Positions 7,085-15,627 of a DNA stretch of 64,000 bases are shown here, one piece after another. The stretch is taken from NCBI GenBank assembly GCA_046347625.1, contig JAXMFU010000001.1:248001-312000 (forward strand), in the 5' to 3' direction. The stretch comes from CAIMUS01 sp046347625. Its GTDB lineage: Bacteria; Pseudomonadota; Gammaproteobacteria; Competibacterales; Competibacteraceae. The position numbers and the translations under genes are program-made. Below the pieces are notes generated by a model. The model was not told the DNA's origin. It saw only the letters and a list, made by a program, of their open reading frames with translations, and did no database searches. How positions within the stretch are numbered: position 1 is the stretch's first letter; every line of letters begins with the position of its first letter.

Positions 7085-9233
7085 AAAAACCTTCTTTCAG
7101 CGCATCGAACAGATTTGCCGCCGTATGGATTTCGCCGTCATATTCGATTTCCTCGTTTCCCTTGAGCTCGATTTCCGTACCATCCGCCAGGGTAAAGCGA
7201 TACAAGGTATTGGCCAGGTCCTGCTCTTTGACCAGCACACCCTGGAAGACTTCTGGATTAAAGCGGAAAGTGGTACATCCCTTCAGACCCTTTTCATAGG
7301 CATAGAGATAAATATCCTTAAAGTCTTCGTAAGGATAATCGGTGGGTACATTGGCCGTCTTGGAAATGGAGGAATCGATCCAGTGCTGGGCGGCGGCCTG
7401 AATATCCACATGCTGCTTGGGGGTGACCGAATCGGCGGTGATAAAGTAGTCCGGCAGTTTTTCCTCGGGATTATCGGATGACGGCAAAGCCCTGGGGTTG
7501 ATCAATTGCCGGTAGGCCAGCAATTCGAAGGAGAACACATCGATTTTTTCCTTGCTCTTTTTGCCGGAGCGGATCACATTGCGATAATAATGATGGTCGA
7601 AGCTGGGTTCGATTCCGTTGCTGGCATTATTGGCCAGAGACAGGGAAATCGTCCCGGTCGGCGCGATGCTGGTGTGGTGGGTAAAGCGGGCGCCCACCTC
7701 GGCCAGTTCGCGTACCAGTTCCGGCGCCTGTTCGGCGACCTGCTGCATATAGCGGCTGTAGCGACTGTGCAGGACTTTACCCTTGATCGTATCGCCGATG
7801 CTGTAGCCGTCCCGCGCCATGTCGGGGCGCTGTTCGAGCATTCTGGCGGTAACGGTAAACTCCTGTTCCATAATGGGTGCCGGTCCCTTTTCTCTGGTCA
7901 GTTCCAACGCGACCTGCCAGCCGGTCAGAGCCATCTCACGGGTGACCCGCTCGGTGAACTCCAGCGAAGCCGGTTCACCGTATTTCAATCGCAGCATCGT
8001 CAAGGTCGAGCCCAGACCCAGGTATCCCATACCGTGGCGGCGCTTGTGCATGATCTCCTGGCGTTGCCGTTCCAGCGGCAGACCGTGAATCTCCACCACA
8101 TTGTCCAGCATCCGGGTGAAGATGGCCACGACTTCGCGGTAGGTATCCCAGTCGAAACTGGCATTTTCAGTAAAAGGTTGCCGCACGAATTGGGTGAGAT
8201 TAACGGAACCCAATAGGCAACTGCCGTAGGGAGGCAACATTTGTTCGCCACACGGGTTACTGGCCTGAATATTCTCACACCACCAGTTATTGTTCATCTC
8301 ATTGACCCGGTCGATGAGAATGAATCCCGGTTCGGCGTAATCGTAGGTGGATGACATGATCAAGTCCCACAATCGCCGGGCGCGCATGACCTTGTAAATC
8401 TTACAGGCAACCTGACCCTGGTCATTAACAACCAATTCTTTGGTCGTGGGCCAGTCGCGCCAGAGGATCAGTTTGGGATCGTTCAGATCGATGCCATCCG
8501 CGGCGGCTTCCTTGGCCTGGATAGGAAAGGCCAGCGGCCAGTCGGCATCGTTCTTGACCGCTTCCATGAACTCGCGGGTGATCAGCAAGGAAAGGTTGAA
8601 TTGCCGCAAGCGGCCATGCTCCCGCTTGGCGCGGATAAAATCGACTACATCGGGATGCCCCACATCGAAAGTCGCCATCTGGGCACCGCGCCGCCCGCCG
8701 GCGGAAGAGACTGTGAAGCACATCTTGTCGTAGATATCCATGAACGACAGCGGCCCGGAGGTGTAGGCGCCGGCGCCGGATACATAGGCGCCGCGCGGGC
8801 GCAGGGTGGAAAAGGCATAACCAATGCCACTTCCACTTTTCAAGGTAAGCCCCGCCTCATGCACCTTACGCAGGATGTCGTCCATGGAATCTTCGATCGT
8901 TCCCGAAACCGTGCAATTGATCGTGGAGGTGGCCGGTTTATGCTGCCAGGCGCCGGCATTGGAAACGATTCGACCGGCGGGAATGGCACCGTGACGCATG
9001 GCCCAGAGGAATTTTTCGTACCATAGTTCGCGCAGCTCGGGACTTGCCTCGACCTCGGCCAGAGCGCGCGCCACCCGCTGATAAGTGCCGTCCACGGTTT
9101 CATCGAGAATCCGGCCATCCCTGGTTTTCAAACGGTATTTCTTATCCCAAATGTCCAGGGAAGCGGCCTGCATGGGAATATCCCCCATCTCGGTCCGGTC
9201 CCGGTTGGTGGACGGCAAGCGGGCTATCTTCAT
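7071..9233 (-). CDS. nrdJ: Adenosylcobalamin-dependent (class II) ribonucleotide reductase
   Basis: The 720-residue enzyme reduces ribonucleotides to deoxyribonucleotides with coenzyme B12, independent of oxygen. Visible signatures are KPATSTINCTVSGTIEDSM (N-terminal redox Cys), the GSGIGYAFSTLRPRGA substrate loop, the active-site NPCGEQMLPPYGSC with Cys328 and Glu330, and PTGTISL near residue 540. The start is placed at the ATG at 9233 because AAGGAG stands 10 nt upstream; an in-frame start at 9317 has no such site and adds a non-conserved leader. The C-terminal part is shorter than NrdJ forms with a zinc-finger tail. pqiA-like genes follow with overlap. Dependence on B12 matches the methylmalonyl-CoA mutase in this window. 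No cobalamin riboswitch was recognised upstream. Confidence 0.92.
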   Translation of the reverse strand: MKIARLPSTNRDRTEMGDIPMQAASLDIWDKKYRLKTRDGRILDETVDGTYQRVARALAEVEASPELRELWYEKFLWAMRHGAIPAGRIVSNAGAWQHKPATSTINCTVSGTIEDSMDDILRKVHEAGLTLKSGSGIGYAFSTLRPRGAYVSGAGAYTSGPLSFMDIYDKMCFTVSSAGGRRGAQMATFDVGHPDVVDFIRAKREHGRLRQFNLSLLITREFMEAVKNDADWPLAFPIQAKEAAADGIDLNDPKLILWRDWPTTKELVVNDQGQVACKIYKVMRARRLWDLIMSSTYDYAEPGFILIDRVNEMNNNWWCENIQASNPCGEQMLPPYGSCLLGSVNLTQFVRQPFTENASFDWDTYREVVAIFTRMLDNVVEIHGLPLERQRQEIMHKRRHGMGYLGLGSTLTMLRLKYGEPASLEFTERVTREMALTGWQVALELTREKGPAPIMEQEFTVTARMLEQRPDMARDGYSIGDTIKGKVLHSRYSRYMQQVAEQAPELVRELAEVGARFTHHTSIAPTGTISLSLANNASNGIEPSFDHHYYRNVIRSGKKSKEKIDVFSFELLAYRQLINPRALPSSDNPEEKLPDYFITADSVTPKQHVDIQAAAQHWIDSSISKTANVPTDYPYEDFKDIYLYAYEKGLKGCTTFRFNPEVFQGVLVKEQDLANTLYRFTLADGTEIELKGNEEIEYDGEIHTAANLFDALKEGFYGKF

Positions 9234-9463
9234 AATCTCGATGCTCCTTAAGGTAGCGCTGGTACGATCATCAAGCTCTTGGTACTCGGACGGGCCGGCT
9301 TGCTGAATGGCACCCAAAGACTTGCGTCGATTCCCGGCCGGCAGGCCGAGTTTTTAGGGCGCCACTATAAAATGTGGTTATCATAGTCGTCAAGTACAAG
9401 ATGATGTAGATAGCGGATTTTCGGCAAGTGCTTTTACCGGTTGAAAAATTTCTCTATCCCCTA

Positions 9464-9544
9464 GGAGCGCCGGGGTCCTCGCCGGCTCTTTGAAGGTGCT
9501 GGTCTCTGGCTGTGGATTGGCGCCGGCGAGGACGCCGGCGCTCC
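9464..9544. repeat. Large imperfect palindrome with GGAGCGCCGGCG ends
   Basis: Two 23-bp arms (9464-9486 and 9522-9544) match as inverted repeats with a single mismatch around a 35-nt loop. A shorter relative (GGGAGCGCCGGCG...GCCGGCCCTGGGAG) occurs at 25776-25806, so this is a dispersed element. Apart from this and the promoter at 9604 nothing else is seen in the 9234-9680 spacer. Confidence 0.75.
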
Positions 9545-9603
9545 CAGGAACGGGCAACAATACCTTTTAATTGCACCTAATTGCACCGGATTTTTTAGAA
9601 TCG

Positions 9604-9632
9604 TTGTTAAAAGACGATAGCAGTGGTATAAC
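9604..9632 (+). promoter_or_regulatory. Sigma-70-like promoter for the two lipoprotein genes
   Basis: TTGTTA (9604-9609), a 17-nt spacer and TATAAC (9627-9632) form a near-consensus promoter about 50 nt upstream of the lipoprotein start at 9681. Confidence 0.65.
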
Positions 9633-9680
9633 CCTCTATCAGCAGTCAGAACAGATAAACAATCCGCTTAGGGAGGTACT

Positions 9681-10217
9681 ATGAAGTCCCTCTGTACACT
9701 GCTGATGATCGCTGGTTTTGCCCTGGGGCTTGTTGCCTGTGCACCGATTCCGCCTGTGGCGGATCGTCCGCCGGCCGTTCCGCAAGAAAAAATCTGGGTG
9801 GTACAGCACTGGGAGGATGCCGCCAATCGTGTGGCGGAAAGCCTGGCCGCCGGTTTACGGTCGGTGCGCCAAAGGGGGCAACCGTTGGTTCTCCACGTTG
9901 ACCAACCGCAAGCCGTCTCGCCATTCGAGGAAGCCTTTCATCAGTTTCTACTGACCCGGTTGTTGGCACAGGGCTTTGGCCTTACCAGTGACCCGAATGC
10001 CGGCCTGCCCTTGAAATACAACGTGCAATCGATCAGTCACAGCAATGCACTCTATCCTGTCGTCGATGATGAACTCATCGTCAACGTCTCGGTGATGAAC
10101 GGTGACCGTTACCTGAGCCGGCTCAGCGAGATTTATTATATCGCTCCCTATGATACAGCCATGTATTTGGCACAGGGACCGGTCGTAGCCCGGCGCATGG
10201 AGGTGGTCGGCCCATGA
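9681..10217 (+). CDS. Putative outer-membrane lipoprotein
   Basis: A 178-residue protein with a clear type II signal peptide: KSLCTLLMIAGFALGLVAC, lipobox LVAC, Cys20 as the lipidated residue. The start ATG follows GGGAGGT. The mature part has no motif I recognise, but the late segment ELIVNVSVMNGDRYLSRLSEIYY resembles a beta-strand pattern seen in small lipoproteins. It overlaps the next gene, a FlgO-like lipoprotein, by ATGA, so the two are probably translated together and may form one envelope complex. Function unknown. Confidence 0.75.
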   Translation: MKSLCTLLMIAGFALGLVACAPIPPVADRPPAVPQEKIWVVQHWEDAANRVAESLAAGLRSVRQRGQPLVLHVDQPQAVSPFEEAFHQFLLTRLLAQGFGLTSDPNAGLPLKYNVQSISHSNALYPVVDDELIVNVSVMNGDRYLSRLSEIYYIAPYDTAMYLAQGPVVARRMEVVGP

Positions 10218-10789
10218 ACAGACAACACCTACCGTGCCTGGGTGCATTGGTTCTGGTTCTCGGTCTGGTTGCCGGTGGCTGCGCGGAGCGCGGCTATAAC
10301 CTGGGTTTTGACAACTGGTATTCTCCGCCACCCCCCACGCCGGATGCGGATCTGGTGATGGCCAGCTATCAGGCGGCGGACAATATGCTGGAACAGGCGC
10401 CGTGGCTGAAGCAATCGCGACAGCCGCTGCTGACCGCCACCTTCGTGAACGTCAATTCGCTGGAAAACTCCTCGGCGCTGGGTCGCATCATTGCCGATCA
10501 GGTGTCCTCCCGCTTCGCCCAGCAGGGTTTCACGATGATCCAGGTGACGCTGCGCAACGATATTTTCGTCAAGCAGGAGGCCGGTGAGTTCGTACTGTCC
10601 CGCTCCGTGCAGGATATCAGCCGCTCTCATAATGTTGCCGCCGTGGTGGCCGGCACCTATGCGGTGGGTCGGAATTCCATCTATGTCAGTGCCCGCCTGA
10701 TTCGCGCCGCCGACAGCCTGATTCTGGCCGGTTATGACTATAGTCTGCCGCTGGGTCCGGATACCAAGGCGTTGCTGGCCGGACCGTGA
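10214..10789 (+). CDS. FlgO-domain outer-membrane lipoprotein
   Basis: The 191-residue protein has a lipoprotein signal ending LVAGGC (Cys23). From about residue 45 it carries a FlgO domain: LLTATFVNVNSLENSSALGRIIADQVSSRF, then DIFVKQEAGEFVLSRSVQDI, AAVVAGTYAVGRNSIYVSARLIRAADS and YDYSLPLG, the order found in the family. In Vibrio FlgO is an outer-membrane protein affecting motility; homologues also occur in non-flagellar loci as general envelope lipoproteins. No flagellar genes are near, so a flagellar role is not supported here. Start overlaps the upstream lipoprotein stop by 4 bp. Confidence 0.82.
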   Translation: MNRQHLPCLGALVLVLGLVAGGCAERGYNLGFDNWYSPPPPTPDADLVMASYQAADNMLEQAPWLKQSRQPLLTATFVNVNSLENSSALGRIIADQVSSRFAQQGFTMIQVTLRNDIFVKQEAGEFVLSRSVQDISRSHNVAAVVAGTYAVGRNSIYVSARLIRAADSLILAGYDYSLPLGPDTKALLAGP

Positions 10790-10791
10790 GA

Positions 10792-10834
10792 AGGTTAAAG
10801 ATTAAAGGTTAAAGGTTAAAGGTTAAAGGCTGAA
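10792..10834. repeat. Heptamer array, about 6 units (TTAAAGG type)
   Basis: GGTTAAA units begin 2 nt after the FlgO-like gene stop codon, another case of an array abutting a 3' gene end. Confidence 0.9.
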
Positions 10835-11117
10835 GAGACCGGTAGGTTGGGCACAGGACGTGCCCAACAGCATGTCCAGCCCCCCAGGAACGCCGGAAAT
10901 GCGCCGCAGGCTTCGCTTATTCCGGCCTACGGCTATCGCACCAATAGCGCGCCCGCAACTCTCTGTACCGGAAAGTCGGGCATGGGTGGCTATGGATTCC
11001 CCTCTTTGGCTTGTGATAGTGGCTTGTGGCTTGGGAAGAACCCTTCTGGTCCCTAGCCACTAGCCACTCCGCTCTTTGGAGGGGCGATGCCTAACACCGC
11101 GGTGACTCGAACTGGTG

Positions 11118-11276
11118 GACTCACCCCCATACGCGCCAGTTTAAGGGGTAGGGTGGGCAGCTTGTCTGCCTACGCTGCTGGGGATACCGGCTTGGTGGGC
11201 AGACAAGCTGACCACCCTACAAAACCATTATTCAAGCGCTTAACCCTTAAACTGGCGCCTATGGGACTCACCCCCC
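11118..11276. repeat. Nested REP-like structure: 15-bp inverted pair enclosing a GGTGGGCAG palindrome
   Basis: Outer arms 11133-11147 and 11244-11258 are perfect 15-bp inverted repeats; between them at 11148-11220 is an inner imperfect palindrome of the GTAGGGTGGGCAGCTTGTC family. The outside is flanked by direct copies of GGACTCACCCCC (11118-11129 and about 11264-11275). The rest of 10835-11378 holds heptamer fragments (TAGTGGC/CTAGCCA near 11017-11067) and no gene I can support. Confidence 0.7.
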
Positions 11277-11378
11277 CCAGGGCAATCGCATACTTACATT
11301 TGTGTATTCAACACCTTATAAAGGTAGTCAATTTCGAGAGCGGCTTTAATTCTACTTTGTCAGATTACTCATCAGGCC

Positions 11379-12125
11379 TCACTCTCTGAGTTGCCTTCTG
11401 TGGGCGGAGTCGATGGCGGCTTGGCGTTTCCGATGGCGCACCTGCATCTGTCGCAGAACCTCTTCCAAGGTGGTATCCCGCCGAGGTAGAAAATGATTCA
11501 GCAAGGCCCGGATGTCGGTGCCACTCGACAAGGGGTGGGTTTGCTGATGAAGCAGACGCTCCTCCAGAGTAAACAGCATCGCCAGCATCACCAATGCCAT
11601 GTGATGGTGCCAGCCCCGCCAACTCCGCACCTGGTAGTCGCCCAGCCCTACGTCCTGTTTGCCATGCTGTAAGACTCGCTCAATCCAGTAGCGTTGCCCT
11701 TGCATGAACGCCAGTCGGGGGGGCCGGGGTGTCCACGGGCGCGTTACTGAGGCTATACTTGATCTCGGTCGGGGTGTCCACTTCCCGGCGAACGAGCACA
11801 GGCCATTGCCGCGCCTGGGGTTCGGTACCATCCCACAGCCACACCCGGCGATGGCGGATATCCACCTGCAACGGGCCTTTGGTCCCATCGCGCACGGTCA
11901 CCCGCTGCCACGCGGCGGCGGGTTGCGCGTGGGCCCAGCGATCGACCCGCACCGCTGGCGTGTGCGCCTGGCGGCGGGTCGGGGGACGACCGCGCGGCGT
12001 CGCCGGTGGGGGTACACGCGGCGGCGGATCGTCCAGGTAAATCCGCTGATCGCAGTGAACATCGCCCACGAAGACCTCACTCTGGTCATCGAGCGCCCGC
12101 AGGAACGCCGGATCGCTGCCAATGA
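11379..12125 (-). pseudogene. IS701-family transposase remnant, N-terminally truncated and frameshifted
   Basis: Two minus-strand frames together give the C-terminal half of an IS701-type DDE transposase: SDPAFLRALDDQSEVFVGDVHCDQRIYLDDP... through VLVRREVDTPTEIKYSLSNAPVDTP in one frame, and LAFMQGQRYWIERVLQHGKQDVGLG..YQVRSWRGWHHHMALVMLAMLFTLEERLL in the other. The switch is at a run of seven C (plus-strand G7, 11717-11723); removal of one C restores APVDTPAPRLAFMQG. The first half of a normal ~400-residue transposase is missing; the ~240 bp upstream of 12125 (to 12390) stay open in the first frame but do not look like transposase. No terminal inverted repeats were identified. Confidence 0.75.
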
Positions 12126-12526
12126 TATCTAATAACTTATGCTCTATCAGTCCGGCCTCACGGGGATCAGGTAAGCTATCGACATGGTCACTCAGGCGGG
12201 CCAAGGGTGAGCGCTGCTCTACCGGTTGCAGCGGTACCACCTTCTCCCGCACGGGGATCGGCTGCTCGCAGAGGACTTGCCTCACAGCCCCCGCTACCGG
12301 CGTAAGGGGAGGTAATACCGCCGGTTCGGCAGTAGACTGAGAGCGAACTACCACAATCATTATCCTCTTTGAATCACTTGAAACGATCACTTCCTTAGTT
12401 TACGTTACTTCCCTAAGCATGTGTTGGTAAACAGATCAGTATGCGATTGCCCTGGATGGGCGGGCTACGGCAGTAACCGAACCGCTGGAAATACGGTAAC
12501 ATGGGTTTTTTACGTCTGAGGATAGG
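12126..12526. other. Spacer upstream of a lipoprotein gene
   Basis: About 400 bp between the transposase remnant and the lipoprotein at 12527. A minus-strand reading frame is open to 12390 but shows no recognisable protein and is probably transposon debris. No clear promoter or terminator seen. Confidence 0.4.
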
Positions 12527-13261
12527 ATGACAGTGTATCGCACAAGTGGAGATAAAAGCGGGTTGCGCCAATCCGTCGGGGAGCTGCTATTGCTCATTAT
12601 GGTCACATGGTTAACGGCTTGCGGGCTGCCGCAGGTCCATTCTACATCCCGACAGAGTGCGCTCTCACTCGCTCCCGGCGATTTGGAAAAATACGGGATT
12701 GCCTTTATCACTCCGGCTACCGTTACCGGTCAGGAGGAAGAAAAACAGACGATTGCGTTAGATTTCACCGATGTGCTCAAAGAGACTCGGCCGCAAGTGC
12801 GCTGCGTTACCCTGCCCGAAACGCTCAGCGCTATCAACAGAGCCGGACTTGCCGATGAGTACAGAAATATGTTCAACGACTATCAGCAGGCCGGCATCTT
12901 TAACAAAGAAATACTACGTAAGATCGGCGAGGTTACCCATGCCCGTTACATTGCCCAGCTCAAGCTGTCGGGTTTCAGCCAGCGATCCAACGATCGTTTC
13001 AGCATCTTCGGGCTGCGGGTGCTGCAGACCCATCATGCCGGGATCCGTCTGTTTCTCCAGATCTGGGACAGCCAGAACGGTACCATCGTTTGGGAAGGTG
13101 TGGAGGAACTCGATCGTGCCGAGGATACATTCACGGAAGCGAACGTGACCTTGAGAACGGTGCTCGAAGAGGCGTCCCAGAAGATGGTCGCGCGCCTCCC
13201 TGAGCCGGCTTTGGGAGGTTCCCCAGCCCCGCCGTTGGCAAGTGGTGGAAACCCAGGATGA
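12527..13261 (+). CDS. Putative lipoprotein of unknown function
   Basis: A 244-residue protein with a long n-region, then LLLLIMVTWLTACG, a lipobox with Cys33 as the acylated residue. The mature part has EKYGIAFITPATVTGQEEEKQ, an RQVRCVTLPETLSAINRAGL region and YIAQLKLSGFSQRSNDRFSIFGLRVLQTHHAGIRLFLQIWDSQNGTIVWEGVEE, a beta-rich pattern resembling lipoproteins related to CsgG/LpoB-like TolB-N folds in which strands end with IWDS..G.IVWEG. That fold assignment is inference. It starts at an ATG after GAGGATAGG. The Pro/Gly-rich end (LGGSPAPPLASGGNPG) looks disordered. Confidence 0.7.
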   Translation: MTVYRTSGDKSGLRQSVGELLLLIMVTWLTACGLPQVHSTSRQSALSLAPGDLEKYGIAFITPATVTGQEEEKQTIALDFTDVLKETRPQVRCVTLPETLSAINRAGLADEYRNMFNDYQQAGIFNKEILRKIGEVTHARYIAQLKLSGFSQRSNDRFSIFGLRVLQTHHAGIRLFLQIWDSQNGTIVWEGVEELDRAEDTFTEANVTLRTVLEEASQKMVARLPEPALGGSPAPPLASGGNPG

Positions 13262-13775
13262 GTTTCGGACCGCTGGCAGGGTAACCCCGACTCGAATGAC
13301 GAAGTTGTTCCTATTACAATCGACCGGCAAAAAACAGCAGAAAATAAAAGTCTGTCCCCGATTTTAATATTCTTAAAGCCTTCTTCTATCGTCGCGTGCA
13401 AATAATTAGTCCTTCAAAATAGAACGCAGATAGGAGCACTGCCAGCATTATCGTATTAATCGTTCTTAGGGTCTGCACACTGCCGGCTGTAACGTTCCTG
13501 TGGCTGATTGGGTAGAGAGCGCATCCGACCCGACCTACAGGGCATTTTCAACAACAACCTAGAGGGCTAGTAGCGAAAACGTGGGTGCGCAATGCGCGGC
13601 ATCCGACCAACCCGGTGACCCACAAGCTCTTGGTGCATCGTGTCGGCGTCCGGCTTAACAGCCAACAGGGTTACAAGCCCTTAAAGTTAACCTGAAAAAT
13701 TGTACAGAGTCTATCACCTCGAATTTACCGACAATGGTGTGTGCTCAAGTTAGTGTTTCAGGAAATCATATTCAA
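13262..13775. other. Non-coding spacer
   Basis: Roughly 500 bp with no supportable gene. It contains fragments of GC-rich dispersed sequence (GACCCGACCTACAGGG near 13526) and becomes AT-rich from about 13690 towards the inverted repeat at 13776. Confidence 0.5.
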
Positions 13776-13897
13776 TAGACATTATCGGAAACAATGGCCG
13801 AATTTAATAAAATTGAAAATAAAACCTTTATTTTCGATAACTTAACATAACTTTTGATGAAATCTAATTAATTTATTTTAGTTTCCGATAATGTCTA
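13776..13897. repeat. 17-bp perfect inverted repeat flanking an AT-rich 88-bp segment
   Basis: Arms 13776-13792 and 13881-13897 (TAGACATTATCGGAAAC and its complement) are perfect. The enclosed DNA is strongly AT-rich and contains promoter-like strings (TTGAAA-17-GATAAC, TTAACA-17-TAATTA). The right arm ends one base before the ATG of the GNAT gene, which has no Shine-Dalgarno sequence of its own. It could be a transposon end pair, an operator or an invertible promoter segment. Confidence 0.8.
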
Positions 13898-14719
13898 ATG
13901 GAAGCTGGAAAGATTGCGTCCCTAGTCGAATTCAGCGAAGCAAGCGCGTACCGTAGCCTGGTCCAGGCGGCCCCCGCCGCCTTCTTGGAGCAGCATGGAT
14001 TCAAGGCCGTAATGTTCGGATCGGCCGTCGCGGTCGTCGCCCCCTCAGTGACGAACACCCTTAACCTGAATCGGGTGATTGGCTTGGGTATTGACGAGCC
14101 GGCAAGCCCGGAGATGCTCGATGCGATAGCGGAACTGTATGAGCGGCACGGGGTGCCTTACGGCATCGAGGTGGCGCCTTGCGCCCAGCCAAGGGAGCTC
14201 CCGAACTGGCTGCGCCTGCGGCGGCTGCGCCGGACCATCGGAACCGCCATGGTGTTCATCGCAGCCGAGGCGGTTCCCCGGTATTCCGGGCCCGTCGCCG
14301 TGGTCCGCGCTTGTGGCGGGGAGCAGGAGATTGTTGCCGACATCTGCTGCACGGTTTTCCGCATGCCCCCGGTGGTCCGCACACTTATCGCAAACTTGGG
14401 AGGCTCTGCCGGTTGGCGTCAATGGCTGGCTTACCTTGGGCCTAAGCCTGTCGCCGCGGGGCTATCTTATGTCAGCGGGGAAGGGGCATGGATCGGCTGG
14501 GCTGCGACGCTCCCTGAATACAGAGGGCACGGTTGTCACATGGCATTGGTTGCCCATAAGATCAGAGACGCGGCGGATACCGGTTGTCGGTATATCACAG
14601 CCGAGACTGCTGTCAGCACGGCTGCGCGGCGCAATCCCGCTTATCAGAATTGTGAAAAATTGGGATTCCAGTTCGCGTACGAGAGAGCGACTTATGTGGC
14701 GCTCCGCAATGCTTCCTGA
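13898..14719 (+). CDS. GNAT-family N-acetyltransferase
   Basis: A 273-residue protein with an N-terminal region (1-140) and a C-terminal GNAT fold: GEGAWIGWAATLPEYRGHGCHMALVAHKIRDA (about 195-226) holds the acetyl-CoA site R-G-x-G-x-x, followed by ITAETAVSTAARRNPAYQNCEKLGFQFAYER, the usual N-x-x-S/C-x-x-x-x-x-KLGF end. Substrate is unknown. It sits between the inverted repeat at 13776-13897 and a decayed IS1 copy that begins at 14720, the base after its TGA stop. It has GC-rich coding, unlike the AT-rich DNA on both sides, and no visible ribosome site. It may be a passenger gene of a mobile element (inference). Confidence 0.8.
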   Translation: MEAGKIASLVEFSEASAYRSLVQAAPAAFLEQHGFKAVMFGSAVAVVAPSVTNTLNLNRVIGLGIDEPASPEMLDAIAELYERHGVPYGIEVAPCAQPRELPNWLRLRRLRRTIGTAMVFIAAEAVPRYSGPVAVVRACGGEQEIVADICCTVFRMPPVVRTLIANLGGSAGWRQWLAYLGPKPVAAGLSYVSGEGAWIGWAATLPEYRGHGCHMALVAHKIRDAADTGCRYITAETAVSTAARRNPAYQNCEKLGFQFAYERATYVALRNAS

Positions 14720-15620
14720 GGGTAGTGTTCTAAATCTGTTGTTTAGGCTTTGACAAATAGAATTTTTAATGCTACTTTTTGTCTTAGGTATATACCTTGA
14801 AAGAAAAGAGGCCTATTATGGTATTAGTACCCATAAAATGTTTGCACTGTGGAAGCATTGATGTTATTCGATACGGACAGACTTCTAATGAAAAACAACG
14901 CTTCCTCTGTAGAAATGATAGCTGCGGCAAAACCTTCATCCAGGCGTATTCAGACAAAGGTCGCTTACCCGAAATCAAGCAACGAATTGTTGAGATGGCC
15001 GTTAATGGCAGTGGGATTCGTGATACGGCTCGGGTACTCGGTGTCAGCACTGATACGGTGATTAACGAGTTAAAAAAAAAGAGTCAGAATTGCAAGCGGT
15101 TAACCCTACTTTTTTAGCGGCTCATTCACCTGATCAGATTACGGTAGAAGTAATAAAAGTAGAATAAAATCATGATGTTAACAGCGATAATACGGCGGCA
15201 GAGATGGATGAGATGTGGAGTTATGTAGGCTGTAAGGACAACCAGAGATGGTTATGGCATGCCATTGATCGCGAGTCGGGAGAGGTATTGGCGTAGGTGT
15301 CAGGGAAACGTAAGGATCGGGTCTTTCTGGAATTGAAAAGTTTATTAGAGCCTTTTGGAATTAGCCATTTTTATACCGATGATTGGGGTGCTTATGAGCG
15401 AAACCTTGATCCTGAACAACATATTATTGGCAAGGAAAACACTCAGAAAATAGAGCGTAAAATTTGACTTTACGCACCCGAATTAAGCGACTCGCTCGTA
15501 AAACTATCTGTTTCTCGAAAAAAGAACAGATGCATGATATTGTGATTGGATTATTTGTGAATCGTTATGAATTTGGTCTTGCTGTTTAAATCCATTGACA
15601 ACAATAATCGTACACTACCC
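14720..15620 (+). mobile_element. IS1-family insertion sequence, decayed
   Basis: The ends read GGGTAGTGT (14720-14728) and ACACTACCC (15612-15620), an IS1-type inverted pair. The inside encodes InsA/InsB-like protein. No convincing target duplication is seen (CTTCCTGA left, TAACACCC right), so the copy is old or rearranged. It is much more AT-rich than its surroundings, a sign of transfer from a different host. Confidence 0.8.
14818..15589 (+). pseudogene. IS1 transposase insA-insB, inactivated
   Basis: InsA starts at ATG 14818 (after AGAGG) with the zinc-finger-like CLHCGS...CRNDSCGKTF and the helix-turn-helix GSGIRDTARVLGVSTDTV. An A9 run (15072-15080) is at the point where IS1 shifts -1 into InsB. 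InsB follows (MDEMWSYVGCKDNQRWLWHAIDRESGEVLA, VSGKRKDRVFLELKSLL, FYTDDWGAY) but is broken three times: TAA after VIKVE, TAG at 15295-15297 where IS1 normally has Tyr, and a one-base loss at about 15460 (AAAATTTG) before the LTLRTRIKRLARKTI end. It cannot make an active transposase without recoding. Confidence 0.85.
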
Positions 15621-15627
15621 TAACACC

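Noticed and set aside
9234..9460. Cobalamin riboswitch upstream of nrdJ
   Set aside because: No B12-box-like sequence was found on the minus strand before the start.
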